A stretch of 64,000 nt of DNA. It comes from Micromonospora sp. WMMD1102 (GTDB lineage: Bacteria; Actinomycetota; Actinomycetes; Mycobacteriales; Micromonosporaceae). A program made the position numbers and the translations under genes. Under the pieces are notes generated by a model. It had not been told where the DNA came from, did not search any database, and worked only from the letters and a program-made list of their open reading frames with translations. Shown in pieces: positions 8,527 to 16,525 of this stretch; position 1 is the stretch's first letter; the number at the start of each line of letters is the position of its first letter. The stretch lies in assembly GCF_029626265.1 (NCBI RefSeq), contig NZ_JARUBN010000001.1, forward strand, positions 4,715,001 through 4,779,000, written 5' to 3'.

Positions 8527-9951
8527 CTACCGCAGCCAGTCGAGCAGCCGGTCGCCCTGCTGCCAGACGGTCAGCGCGGAGAAGGCCCCGAAGAGCAGTA
8601 CCGACCAGAGCAGCGCGACCACCCGGTAGGAGCGCGGCCGGATCTGCTCGGGCAGTACCCGCCGGTTGAGCACCAGCAGGAGGATCGAGTAGAGGAACAT
8701 CATCAGCCCGCCGACGCAGGCGGAGATGACCAGCAGGATCAGCGGCTGGTCGAACCCGGCCAGCAGGATGGCGCAGCCGAGCCCGACCAGCCCCCAGACC
8801 AGCGCGAAGTAGATCCGGCTCTCCGAGAGCCGGGGCAGGTACGCCGTCTTGACCACGTCGGCGGCGAGCCGGCTGGTGTAGTCGACGATGCCCAGCGCGG
8901 CGGCGAAGAGCGAGAGCGCACCGACCACCCAGAACAGGGTGCCGAACCAGCTGCCGACGACCTCCTTCAGCCGCTCTCCCTCGACCCGGAGGAAGTCGAC
9001 GCTGTTGGCCAGCCCCGGCACGCCGTAGACGGTGGAGTAGGCCAGCAGCGAGGTGAGCACGATGGTGACGAACGAGATCAGCACGAAGGTGACCAGCTGT
9101 TCCCGGTTGGCCAGCCGCCACCACCGCCGCCAGTGGGCCAGGTTCTCCTCGGTCGGTTCGAAGACGAAGCCCCGGCTGTCCGGTGCCGCCTCCTCCCGGC
9201 CGGTGACCGGGCTGACCAGCCGGGGCACGTACCTGCCCATGCCGTAGCCCTTGTCCCGGATCCAGTTGGACTGCACCAGGTTCTGCCCGCCGCCGGCACC
9301 GGCGAAGACCAGCGCGGAGAGCATCAGCGCGAAGCCGAGTTCGGTGGGGAACTCCGGTGCGGTGACCGCGGTCGGCAGGTCGCCCCAGGCGCGGGCCGAG
9401 ATGGCGAAGGCCACCGCGACGACGATGAAGGCCAGCACCAGGCCGACCTTGACGAACTCGATTCGTTCCAGCGCCTTGTAGACCACCGGGGCCAGGGTGA
9501 GCGTCGCGCCGATCAGCAGCAGCAGCCCGACGGCGATCCAGGTCGCGCTCCCGCCGAACAGGTAGGTCAGCATGGTGGCCGAACTCGATGCCCAGCCCGG
9601 CCAGAGGTTGGCGAAATAGACCATGATCGCGAAGACCAGTCCCCAGTGCCGCCAGAACCGCGAGAAGCCGGTCAGCGCGGTCTCGCCGGTGGCCAGGGTG
9701 TAGCGCTCGATCTCCATGTTCAGGAACCACTGGGTGACGATGCCGACCGCGGCGGCCCAGAGGAAGACCAGCCCCACCTGCGAGGCGATGTAGGGGAAGA
9801 GGATGAACTCGCCGGACGCCAGGCCGACGCCGGCCGCGACCACCCCCGGCCCGATGATCTTCCAGGCGGAGCGGGGCGGCGGGGGCAGCTCCCGGACGGC
9901 GACGCCGGGCAGGTGTTTCGTCGGAAATCGGTCGGCGGCGGTCTGCGTCAT
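8527..9951 (-). CDS. Nramp-related membrane transporter with atypical TM1/TM6 motifs
   Basis: A 474-aa membrane protein of about 11 helices with the general layout of the Nramp (SLC11) divalent-metal transporters. The ATG at 9951 has GGAGGT at a good distance; the 46 codons before it have no family match. The usual TM1 motif DPGN is replaced by SGEF (GVGLASGEFILFPYIASQVG), and the usual TM6 MPH is replaced around GAGGGQNLVQSNW. A long hydrophilic loop (about 235-290) is present. The substrate may therefore not be Mn2+/Fe2+; Mg2+ or another solute is possible. It is divergent from a GNAT gene with a 122-bp shared control region, in which I found no DtxR/MntR-like box. Confidence 0.75.
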   Translation of the reverse strand: MTQTAADRFPTKHLPGVAVRELPPPPRSAWKIIGPGVVAAGVGLASGEFILFPYIASQVGLVFLWAAAVGIVTQWFLNMEIERYTLATGETALTGFSRFWRHWGLVFAIMVYFANLWPGWASSSATMLTYLFGGSATWIAVGLLLLIGATLTLAPVVYKALERIEFVKVGLVLAFIVVAVAFAISARAWGDLPTAVTAPEFPTELGFALMLSALVFAGAGGGQNLVQSNWIRDKGYGMGRYVPRLVSPVTGREEAAPDSRGFVFEPTEENLAHWRRWWRLANREQLVTFVLISFVTIVLTSLLAYSTVYGVPGLANSVDFLRVEGERLKEVVGSWFGTLFWVVGALSLFAAALGIVDYTSRLAADVVKTAYLPRLSESRIYFALVWGLVGLGCAILLAGFDQPLILLVISACVGGLMMFLYSILLLVLNRRVLPEQIRPRSYRVVALLWSVLLFGAFSALTVWQQGDRLLDWLR

Positions 9952-10073
9952 CGGTGACCTCCAGGGGACGGGCACCGGCCGGGCGAGCCGGACGCCGTGC
10001 TGGCGTCCACTCCTCGACCGGTCGGTGGCGAGATCGGTTCGCAGTGGTAGTGGTAGATAGATCTTCTGCCAAC

Positions 10074-10643
10074 ATGGACGTCGTGCCAATGGATCAGCTC
10101 GTCGTCCGGCCCGGCGGCCCCGACGACGTCGCCGCGGTGCTCGCCCTGCTCGACGGCGCCACCCGCTGGCTGGCCGAACTCGGGCGTACCGGCCAGTGGG
10201 GCAGCGCCCCGCACTCCGGCAACCCGCGCCGGATCGCCCAGGTCCGGCGCTGGGCCGCCGACGGCGACCTCTACCTGGCCGAACTCGCCGGCCGCCCGGT
10301 CGGGGCGCTCGTCGTCGGCGCGGCGGTGCCGCACGTGCCGGCCGCGACCGAACCCGAGTTGTACGTCAACCTGCTGGTCAGCGACCGCGCACACGCCGGG
10401 CGACGAATCGGCGCGCGACTGCTCGAGTACGCCGAGGAACTCGCCCGGTCCTCGGGGGTCGACCTGCTGCGGGTGGACTGTTACGCCGGTGACGACGGCG
10501 CCCTGGTCCGCTACTACGAGAACCAGGGCTTCACCGCCACCGAACCGTTCACGGTGCCGCTGGCCGACCGGCGCTGGCCGGGCCAGGTCCTCGAACGCCG
10601 CCTCGTCCCCCGCCCACGCGGCGAGGGACCGGACGCGGCCTGA
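10074..10643 (+). CDS. GNAT-family N-acetyltransferase
   Basis: A protein of about 189 aa with one GNAT fold, expected to move an acetyl group from acetyl-CoA to an amine. Seen: an N-terminal strand LVVRPGGPDDVAAVLAL; the beta4 segment ELYVNLLVSDRAHAGRRIGARLLEYA, whose R-RIGA matches the acetyl-CoA loop Q/RxxGxG/A; and LLRVDCYAGDDGALVRYYENQGF for the C-terminal motif. The substrate cannot be told. The start is uncertain: ATG at 10074 or 10089, neither with a clear ribosome binding site. It is divergent from the Nramp-like gene. Confidence 0.8.
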   Translation: MDVVPMDQLVVRPGGPDDVAAVLALLDGATRWLAELGRTGQWGSAPHSGNPRRIAQVRRWAADGDLYLAELAGRPVGALVVGAAVPHVPAATEPELYVNLLVSDRAHAGRRIGARLLEYAEELARSSGVDLLRVDCYAGDDGALVRYYENQGFTATEPFTVPLADRRWPGQVLERRLVPRPRGEGPDAA

Positions 10644-10655
10644 GCCGACCACGAC

Positions 10656-11632
10656 TCAGCGGGAGTCCGCACCGCCCGTGCGCAGCTCGGGTAGCACCTT
10701 CGCCCCGAAGGTGTCGACGAAGGCGTCCAGCCGCTGCCCCACGTGGTGCAGGTAGATCTCGTCGAAGCCGAGTTCGGCGTACTCGTGCAGCAGCGCCGTG
10801 TGCCGGCCCAGGTCGGCGGAGACGTTCACCACCTCGGCGACCCGCTCCGGCGGCACCTGCGCGGAGACGACGTCGAAGTGCTCCGGCAGTTCCAGGTCCC
10901 AGCAGACCGGCGGGGCGAAGACGTTGCTGCGCCCTGGTCGTACGCGATCCGGGCCGCCTCCTCCTGGTCGGGCGCCCAGCTCAGGTGCACCTGGAGATGC
11001 AGCTTGCCCCGGCCGCCCGCGTCCCGGTAGGCGTCGATCATCCGGCGCAGCCGGTCCACCGGCGCGTTCACGGTGATCAGGCCGTCCGCCCACTCGGCGC
11101 ACCACCGGGCGGTCGCCTCGCTGACCGCCGCGCCGACGAGTGCGGGCGGCTGCTCGGGCCGGGTCCAGAGCCGGGCCCGGTCCACGGTGACGAGCCCGTC
11201 GTGACTGACCTCCTCGCCGGCCAGCAGCGCCCGGATCACGTCGACGCACTCCCGCAGCCGGGCCGTCCGGATCTCCTTGCGCGGCCAGCCCTCCCCGGTG
11301 ATGTGCTCGTTGCTCGCCTCCCCGGTGCCGAGCGCGGCCCAGAACCGGCCGGGGTACATCGCGGCGAGGGTGCCGATCGCCTGGGCGATGATCGCCGGGT
11401 GGTAGCGCTGGCCGGGCGCGTTGACGACGCCGAACGGCAGCGTGGTGGCCTGGAGCGCGGCGCCGAGCCAGGACCAGGCGAAGCCGGACTGGCCCTGCCG
11501 GTCGCTCCACGGCGAGAAGTGGTCGGAGGACATGGCCGCGTCGAAGCCCGCCTCCTCGGCCCGGACGACGGCCCGGAGCAACTCGGCGGGGTGGATCTGC
11601 TCGTGCGAGGAGTGGAGCCCGAAGACCGTCAT
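10656..11632 (-). pseudogene. LLM-type flavin oxidoreductase, frameshifted
   Basis: A luciferase-like flavin-dependent oxidoreductase (the TIGR03885-like, probably non-F420 group) split over two reading frames. From the ATG at 11632 the protein reads MTVFGLHSSHEQIHPAELL through to ARIAYDQ. It then continues in the -1 frame as RSNVFAPPVCWDLELPEHFD and ends at 10656. Restoring one base between 10933 and 10934 gives YDQWRSNVF, the expected family sequence, so a single T is missing from a TGG codon. Both halves are otherwise intact and well conserved. It is either a very recent pseudogene or a sequencing error. It is convergent with the GNAT gene. Confidence 0.85.
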
Positions 11633-11777
11633 GGCGGTCTCACGTACCCCGTCCACCCCGGCCCGCACACCCGTTACGGCGACGAATATCGCCGGCCGGA
11701 GCCGGACGCCGCACGGGATCGGCGCGGCAGGGCACCGTCGGCGGGCAGCACCTCGCTGATGCCGGCGACCCGCCGGC

Positions 11778-13193
11778 CTACTCGCTGTGCGCCCCGGCCC
11801 CGGGCCCGGCCGCCGCCCCCGCGCCGATCCAGACCGCCTTGAGGTTGCAGAACTCCCGGATCCCCTGCACCGACAGCTCCCGGCCGTAGCCGGAGTTGCC
11901 GACGCCGCCGAACGGCAGCTCCGGATAGGAGGTGGTCATCCCGTTGACGAAGACCATCCCGGCGTCCAGGTCGGTGACGAACCGCTGCTGCTCGTCCGGG
12001 TCCCGGGTCCAGGCGTTGGCGCCGAGCCCGAAGTCGGTGCCGTTGGCCACCTCGACCGCCTCTTCGTACGAGCCGACCCGGTAGAGGCCGGCGACCGGGC
12101 CGAAGACCTCCTCGGCGTACATCCGCATCTTCGGGGTCAGCTCGCTCACCACCGTCGGCGGGTACCACCAGCCGGGCCGGTCCGGCACCTCGCCGCCGCA
12201 GAGCAGCCGGGCGTTCTTCGCCACCGCGTCCCGGACCTGGTCGGCAACCTCGTCCCGACCCCGTTCGGTGGCGAGCGGCCCGACGTCGGTGCCGTCGTCC
12301 ATCGGGTCGCCGACCCGCAGCGCCGACATCCGGGCCACGAACGCCTCGGCGAACTCGTCGTAGACGTCGGTGTGCACGATGAACCGCTTCGCCGCGATGC
12401 AGGACTGGCCGTTGTTCTGGCAGCGGGCCACCGTGGCCACCTCGGCGGCCCGGGCCAGGTCGGCCGAGGGCATCACCACGAACGGGTCGCTGCCGCCGAG
12501 TTCGAGCACTGTCTTCTTGACGTACCGGCCGGCGATCGAGGCGACCGAGCGGCCCGCGCCCTCGCTGCCGGTGAGCGTCGCGGCCCGGACCCGGGGATCG
12601 GCGAGTACCCGCTCGATCCGCTCCGAGCCGATCATCAGGGCCTGGAACGCGCCGGCCGGGAAGCCGGCCCGGCGGAACAGCTCGTCCAGGTAGAGCGCGG
12701 TCTGCGGCACGTTCGAGGCGTGCTTGAGCAGTCCCGTGTTGCCGGCCATCAGGGCGGGCGCGGCGAAGCGCATCACCTGCCAGAGCGGGAAGTTCCACGG
12801 CATCACCGCCAGTACCGGCCCCATCGGGAAGTACCGGCCGTACGCCGAGGTGGCGCCGATCGAGCCGGCGTCGGCGGGTTCGTCGGCGAGGAACCGTTCG
12901 GCGTGTGCCGCGTAGTACCGGCAGGCCGCCGCGCACTTGGCCACCTCGGCCTTCGCCGAGGCGTACGTCTTGGCCATCTCCGTCGTCATCATCCGGGCCA
13001 CCGCGTCGGACTCGACCTCCAGCAGGTCCGCTACCGCCGACATCCACCGGGCCCGGTCGGCGAAGGTGGTGCCGCGCAACTCGTCGAAGCCGGCCGCCGA
13101 CCGGGCGAGGGCCGCCTCCAACTGCTCGTCCGTCATCTCGTCGAAATTCTTGAGCAGCCGTCCCGTGGTCGGGTCGACGGTGGCGATCGACAT
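11778..13193 (-). CDS. NAD(P)-dependent aldehyde dehydrogenase (succinate-semialdehyde dehydrogenase-like)
   Basis: A 471-aa soluble aldehyde dehydrogenase of the GabD/SSADH-like branch, oxidising an aldehyde to the acid with NAD(P)+. Visible: MPWNFPLWQVMRFAAPALMAGN (cofactor-binding N), TLTGSEGAGRSVAS, the active-site Glu in LELGGSDPFVV, the catalytic Cys in NNGQSCIAAKR, and EEVFGPVAGLYRV. The C-terminal FGGVGNSGYGREL is also typical. The last residues are Gly/Ala-rich. Length fits the family. Succinate semialdehyde is the usual annotation, but the substrate is not settled by sequence. 11633-11777 upstream of the LLM gene holds nothing recognisable. Confidence 0.9.
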   Translation of the reverse strand: MSIATVDPTTGRLLKNFDEMTDEQLEAALARSAAGFDELRGTTFADRARWMSAVADLLEVESDAVARMMTTEMAKTYASAKAEVAKCAAACRYYAAHAERFLADEPADAGSIGATSAYGRYFPMGPVLAVMPWNFPLWQVMRFAAPALMAGNTGLLKHASNVPQTALYLDELFRRAGFPAGAFQALMIGSERIERVLADPRVRAATLTGSEGAGRSVASIAGRYVKKTVLELGGSDPFVVMPSADLARAAEVATVARCQNNGQSCIAAKRFIVHTDVYDEFAEAFVARMSALRVGDPMDDGTDVGPLATERGRDEVADQVRDAVAKNARLLCGGEVPDRPGWWYPPTVVSELTPKMRMYAEEVFGPVAGLYRVGSYEEAVEVANGTDFGLGANAWTRDPDEQQRFVTDLDAGMVFVNGMTTSYPELPFGGVGNSGYGRELSVQGIREFCNLKAVWIGAGAAAGPGAGAHSE

Positions 13194-13253
13194 GTCGTAC
13201 TCCCTCGGCGACGTCGGCGGATCAGGTGCGGCGTACCGGGACCGGCTCCGTGG

Positions 13254-13523
13254 TCACTCGAAGAGCGAGTGCTTCGTGCCCGGCGGTTCCTCCCGGCGGC
13301 GCGCGACCCGGCGGCGCTGCACCACCACCAGGTCGACCACGGCGACCACGGCCAGGATGCCGAGGACCACCGCGAGCACCAGCAGGTCGGCCCGGAGCGC
13401 CAGCACGCCGAGCAGCACAGAGATCACCAGACCGAACGCGGCCAGCGCCAGGCGCAGGTTGAGCGCGCTGTACGCGTGGCCAACCGTCCCTTTCGCCCCT
13501 CTGGGCTGTGATCTCGCGGCCAT
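13254..13523 (-). CDS. Small two-helix membrane protein (DUF6343-like)
   Basis: An 89-aa protein with a short basic N-terminus, SALNLRLALAAFG, then two membrane helices (about 26-45 and 47-68), and a basic C-terminal tail rich in Arg. The SAL.LRL..A.FG start resembles small actinobacterial DUF6343 proteins; the assignment is from memory. It lies upstream of and in line with the aldehyde dehydrogenase gene, separated by 60 bp, so they could share a transcript. Confidence 0.65.
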   Translation of the reverse strand: MAARSQPRGAKGTVGHAYSALNLRLALAAFGLVISVLLGVLALRADLLVLAVVLGILAVVAVVDLVVVQRRRVARRREEPPGTKHSLFE

Positions 13524-13671
13524 TTCGCCGAACTACCCGGTATCGGCCCGGACTAACCTGGCCGGCCCACCCCGCCCGTCCGCCGGTCCGGAGCCCGGAT
13601 CCGCGACGCGGCCGGGCGGCGTCCCGACCAGGTGTCGGGGTTTTCGCCCCAGGCTGGGTATAAGGGAAGGT

Positions 13672-14094
13672 ATGACTACCGGTCGTACTCCCCCAGCCAG
13701 CCACGAGGACCTGCTGATCCGCCCGCTCTTCGCACACCTGGCGACCACCCGCCCGGACGGCGGGCCACAGAGCAACGTGATGTGGTTCGCCTGGGACGGC
13801 GGCCGGATCCGGATGACCCACACCAGGAGCCGGCAGAAGTTCCGCAACCTCCGGCGGGATCCCCGGGTCGCCCTCTCGATCCTCGACCCCGACGACCCGT
13901 ACCGGTTCCTGGAGGTGCGCGGCGTGGTGGAGAAGGTCGAGGACGACGACGAGGTCGCCTCGTTCTACCGGTCCCTCCAGCAACGCTACGACAACGTCTA
14001 CGAGATCAGGGACGCACCGGAGCGGGTCGTCGTCACGATCCGTCCGGAGAGCTTCGTCGCCGTCGTCGACGGGCAGCCGCAGCGGGCCGGCTGA
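13672..14094 (+). CDS. PPOX-class F420-dependent oxidoreductase / FMN-binding split-barrel protein
   Basis: A 140-aa split-barrel protein. The ATG at 13672 follows AAGGGAAGG. Characteristic segments: FAHLATTRPDGGPQSNVMWFAWDG, the IRMTHTRSRQKFRNLRRDPRVALSILDP cofactor-binding stretch, and YRFLEVRGVVEKVEDD. This matches the actinobacterial PPOX-class F420-dependent enzymes (Rv1155-like), which reduce or bind F420 and act on varied substrates. It is divergent from the DUF6343-like gene. The 148-bp gap between them holds both promoters, neither obvious. Confidence 0.85.
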   Translation: MTTGRTPPASHEDLLIRPLFAHLATTRPDGGPQSNVMWFAWDGGRIRMTHTRSRQKFRNLRRDPRVALSILDPDDPYRFLEVRGVVEKVEDDDEVASFYRSLQQRYDNVYEIRDAPERVVVTIRPESFVAVVDGQPQRAG

Positions 14095-14169
14095 CCCTCC
14101 ACTCCGGTCGCCGAGCCGCCGGCCTCACCCGGCCGGCCTACCGGCGTGGCTCCGATCCGGCGCTCGCCG

Positions 14170-14256
14170 CCCCCGGGGCGGCTCCGGGGCGGCTCCGGGG
14201 CGGCTCCGGCCGGTGTCGATGATCCGCCGGGCCGGTGTCGGTGATCCGCCGGGCCG
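14170..14256. repeat. Short tandem GC repeats upstream of the SGNH lipoprotein gene
   Basis: About three copies of an 11-bp CGGGGCGGCTC unit (about 14173-14206) are followed by two copies of GATCCGCCGGGCCGGTGTCG separated by 2 bp. They lie between the PPOX and SGNH genes. No coding or clear regulatory role is visible. Confidence 0.5.
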
Positions 14257-14340
14257 GTGGCGGCGTCGAGGGTTCCGGGGCGACAGCCGGGCCGCGTAGA
14301 GTTACGGGGCGATTGCTGTCCGCTCGGTACCGGGGGAAGC

Positions 14341-15219
14341 ATGCCCAGACGATGGACCGCCGCCGTCACCGCCGTGCTGGCGGCCTTCGCGCTGGCCTGC
14401 GAGGGGTCCGACGGCGGCGGTGGCGGTCAGCCCGACCCTCCGCCCGCGCCGCCCCGGCCCGGACTGCCCAACTCGATCGCGGCGCTCGGCGACTCCATCA
14501 CCGCCGGCTTCGGCTCCTGTCTGATCCTCGCCGCCTGCCAGCGCAACTCGTGGTCGACCGGGGAGAGCAGCCGGGTGGAGAGCATCTACCGGCAGCTCCG
14601 CGAGGTGAACCCGGCGATCCGCGGCAAGACACACAACGAGGCGGTGAACGGTGCCCGCGCCTCGGGACTGGCCGACCAGGCCGCCGCGGCGGTACGCGCC
14701 AGGGCGGAGTACGTGACCGTACTCATCGGAGCGAACGACGCCTGCCGGGGCGGGATCGAGGACATGACCGGGGTGGCGGCGTTCCGGGCCGACATCGACC
14801 GCGGGCTGGCCACCCTGAAGAAGGGGCTACCCAAAGCAAGGATCCTGGTGGTGAGCATCCCGAACCTCTACCGGGTCTGGGAGGTGGGACACGAGGACAC
14901 CCGGGCGGTACGCGCCTGGCGGGGCCGGACCTGTCCCGCCCTGCTGGCCAACCCGACGTCGACGGAGCCGGCCGACCGTACCCGCCGGTCGACGTTCCGG
15001 GCCCGGGTCGACGCGTACAACGAGCAGCTCGCCGCCGCGTGCAAGGCGTACGGGTCCCGGTGCCGCTACGACGGCGGCGCCGCGCACCGGGTGCGGTTCG
15101 GCCTGGACCGGCTCAACCGGCTGGACTACTTCCACCCCAACGTGGCCGGGCAGAACGAGTTGGCCAAGGTGGCCTGGCGGGCCTCCGGCCTGGCCAGCCA
15201 GGCCCGCCGGGCTGACTGA
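14341..15219 (+). CDS. SGNH/GDSL hydrolase lipoprotein
   Basis: A 292-aa exported esterase-like protein. The ATG at 14341 follows GGGGGAAGC and opens a lipoprotein signal (PRRWTAAVTAVLAAFALAC) with the lipobox Cys at residue 20, so it is probably anchored outside the membrane. SGNH blocks are clear: ALGDSITAGFGSC (catalytic Ser), the Gly of block II, VLIGANDAC (Asn of block III) and DYFHPNVAGQ (catalytic Asp-His). The position of several cysteines suggests disulfides outside the cell. The natural ester substrate is unknown. It is convergent with the EcsC-like gene. Confidence 0.88.
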   Translation: MPRRWTAAVTAVLAAFALACEGSDGGGGGQPDPPPAPPRPGLPNSIAALGDSITAGFGSCLILAACQRNSWSTGESSRVESIYRQLREVNPAIRGKTHNEAVNGARASGLADQAAAAVRARAEYVTVLIGANDACRGGIEDMTGVAAFRADIDRGLATLKKGLPKARILVVSIPNLYRVWEVGHEDTRAVRAWRGRTCPALLANPTSTEPADRTRRSTFRARVDAYNEQLAAACKAYGSRCRYDGGAAHRVRFGLDRLNRLDYFHPNVAGQNELAKVAWRASGLASQARRAD

Positions 15220-15249
15220 GACCGGATAGCCCCGCCGGATCGACCACTG

Positions 15250-16113
15250 TCAGCGGGGCTGCGGCGGCATGATCGCCGTCCGGGGTCGGTAAAGCTCCTG
15301 GGCCCGGGTCGCCAGGCTCCTGGTCGCCGACGAGTTGGCCCAGCTGCCGAAGACCACCGCCGCGCCCGGCACCGCCTTGGCGACCAGTCGCTTGGCGGCC
15401 CGGACGCCGGCCATCTGCGCCAGCTTCAGGCCGAGCCGCAGCATCACCTGGGCCAGCAGGGTCTGCGAGCCGCGTCGCAGGGCGTCGACCCGCTCCCGTC
15501 CGGCGGCCACCCCGAGCGCCAGCCGCGCCGTCTCGGCGATCTTGTGTACCCGTTGCAGCACCAGCAGGTCGGTGGCCCGGTCGGCATGCTCGGGGTCGTT
15601 GCCGTAGGCGGCGGCGACGTAGAGCACCATCCGGGCCTGGGTCCAGGCCAGTACTCCCATGTCGAGGACCGCGCCGGGCAGGCCGGCGGCCCCGGAGATC
15701 GCTCCGGAGACCCGGGCGTGGTTGACGAACTTCCGGATCGCCGCGTCGGCCGTCGCCTCCGGCGTCATCTGCGGATACCGGGCACGGTTGCGTTCCGCCC
15801 AGGCCCGCGCCTGCGGCCCGATCCGCCGGACCGCCTCCAGGGCGAGATGCTCCGGGGCGTACTGCGGATCGGCCTTCATCCGTTCCCACAGCCCGCTGGG
15901 CGGGGCGACGGTCAGCTCCGGGTCGTCGACCCCGGACGGGTCCGGCCCGGCCTCCGGGTCGACCTGGGCGACCCCGACGGCGGCGTCCGGCACACCGTCG
16001 GGGGTTGGCTGCGGGTGGGGTGCCGGGCCCGGGTGCGCGGCGGCCGGCGGCGTGCGGTCGGTCGGCGGGACCGGCGCGGCGGTTCCACCGCCGACCGGCT
16101 GGGACTCGGTCAC
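15250..16113 (-). CDS. EcsC-family-like protein
   Basis: A 287-aa protein. The first ~75 residues are Pro/Ala/Asp-rich and probably disordered. The rest is helical, with GAISGAAGLPGAVLDMGVLAWTQARMVLYVAAAYGNDP, the pattern of EcsC/DUF697-type proteins that associate with membranes. A later helical stretch runs through VRAAKRLVAKAVPGAAVVFGSWANS. No catalytic motif is visible. The GTG/ATG at 16113 lies 74 bp downstream of the 48-aa gene; both read leftward and may be co-transcribed. Confidence 0.65.
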   Translation of the reverse strand: MTESQPVGGGTAAPVPPTDRTPPAAAHPGPAPHPQPTPDGVPDAAVGVAQVDPEAGPDPSGVDDPELTVAPPSGLWERMKADPQYAPEHLALEAVRRIGPQARAWAERNRARYPQMTPEATADAAIRKFVNHARVSGAISGAAGLPGAVLDMGVLAWTQARMVLYVAAAYGNDPEHADRATDLLVLQRVHKIAETARLALGVAAGRERVDALRRGSQTLLAQVMLRLGLKLAQMAGVRAAKRLVAKAVPGAAVVFGSWANSSATRSLATRAQELYRPRTAIMPPQPR

Positions 16114-16133
16114 GGGTACTCCGGCTCTCGAAG

Positions 16134-16181
16134 GGGAAGGGGTCAGTGCGGTCTCCCGAACGGGAAGGGGTCAGTGCGGTC
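16134..16181. repeat. 20-bp direct repeat
   Basis: GGGAAGGGGTCAGTGCGGTC occurs at 16134-16153 and again at 16162-16181, a 28-bp period. It sits between the stop of the 48-aa gene and the start of the EcsC-like gene. On the minus strand these reads are C-rich, so they are not ribosome binding sites. Confidence 0.8.
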
Positions 16182-16186
16182 GACGG

Positions 16187-16333
16187 TCAGCGCCGGCCGC
16201 GCAGCCGGGACGCGATCTGCCGCATCCGCTGCTGGTTCGACGGCTTGGCCAGCTCGCGCCGGCCCCGCTCGACGAGCCGCTGGCCCTGTGGGGATCGCAG
16301 GAACAAACGGATCCGTTGCACCAGTGATGCCAT
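16187..16333 (-). CDS. 48-aa basic protein, too short for usual ORF calls
   Basis: ATG at 16333, TGA at 16187-16189. The protein begins MASLVQRIRLFLRSPQGQRL and ends RQIASRLRGRR; it is very basic, helical and soluble. The start is preceded by GAGGAGGG at ideal spacing, one of the best ribosome binding sites in the window, and codon third positions are G/C as in real genes. I recall similar short proteins (FLRSPQGQRLVERGRRELAKPSNQ..) as conserved hypotheticals in actinomycetes, but cannot verify. It could bind nucleic acid or membranes; no function is assigned. Confidence 0.7.
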   Translation of the reverse strand: MASLVQRIRLFLRSPQGQRLVERGRRELAKPSNQQRMRQIASRLRGRR

Positions 16334-16525
16334 CTCGGCCCTCCTCGCGTGGTCCTGTCATCAGGTTTACCCGATCCCCCGCGCCGCCACACCGGCCGCG
16401 CGATTCGCAGCCGTGCCGCTCCACCATCGTGGCCGCACCGGGCAAGTCGCCGGTTGTCGATGCGACACCCCCGGCGGCCTCCGTCGGCGGCGCGTCGGCC
16501 GGCGCCAGTACCAGGACGGCTGGCG

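Noticed and set aside
10000..10073. Metal-responsive operator between the Nramp-like and GNAT genes
   Set aside because: The AGATAGATCTTCT stretch is not a consistent palindrome and fits no known MntR/DtxR box.
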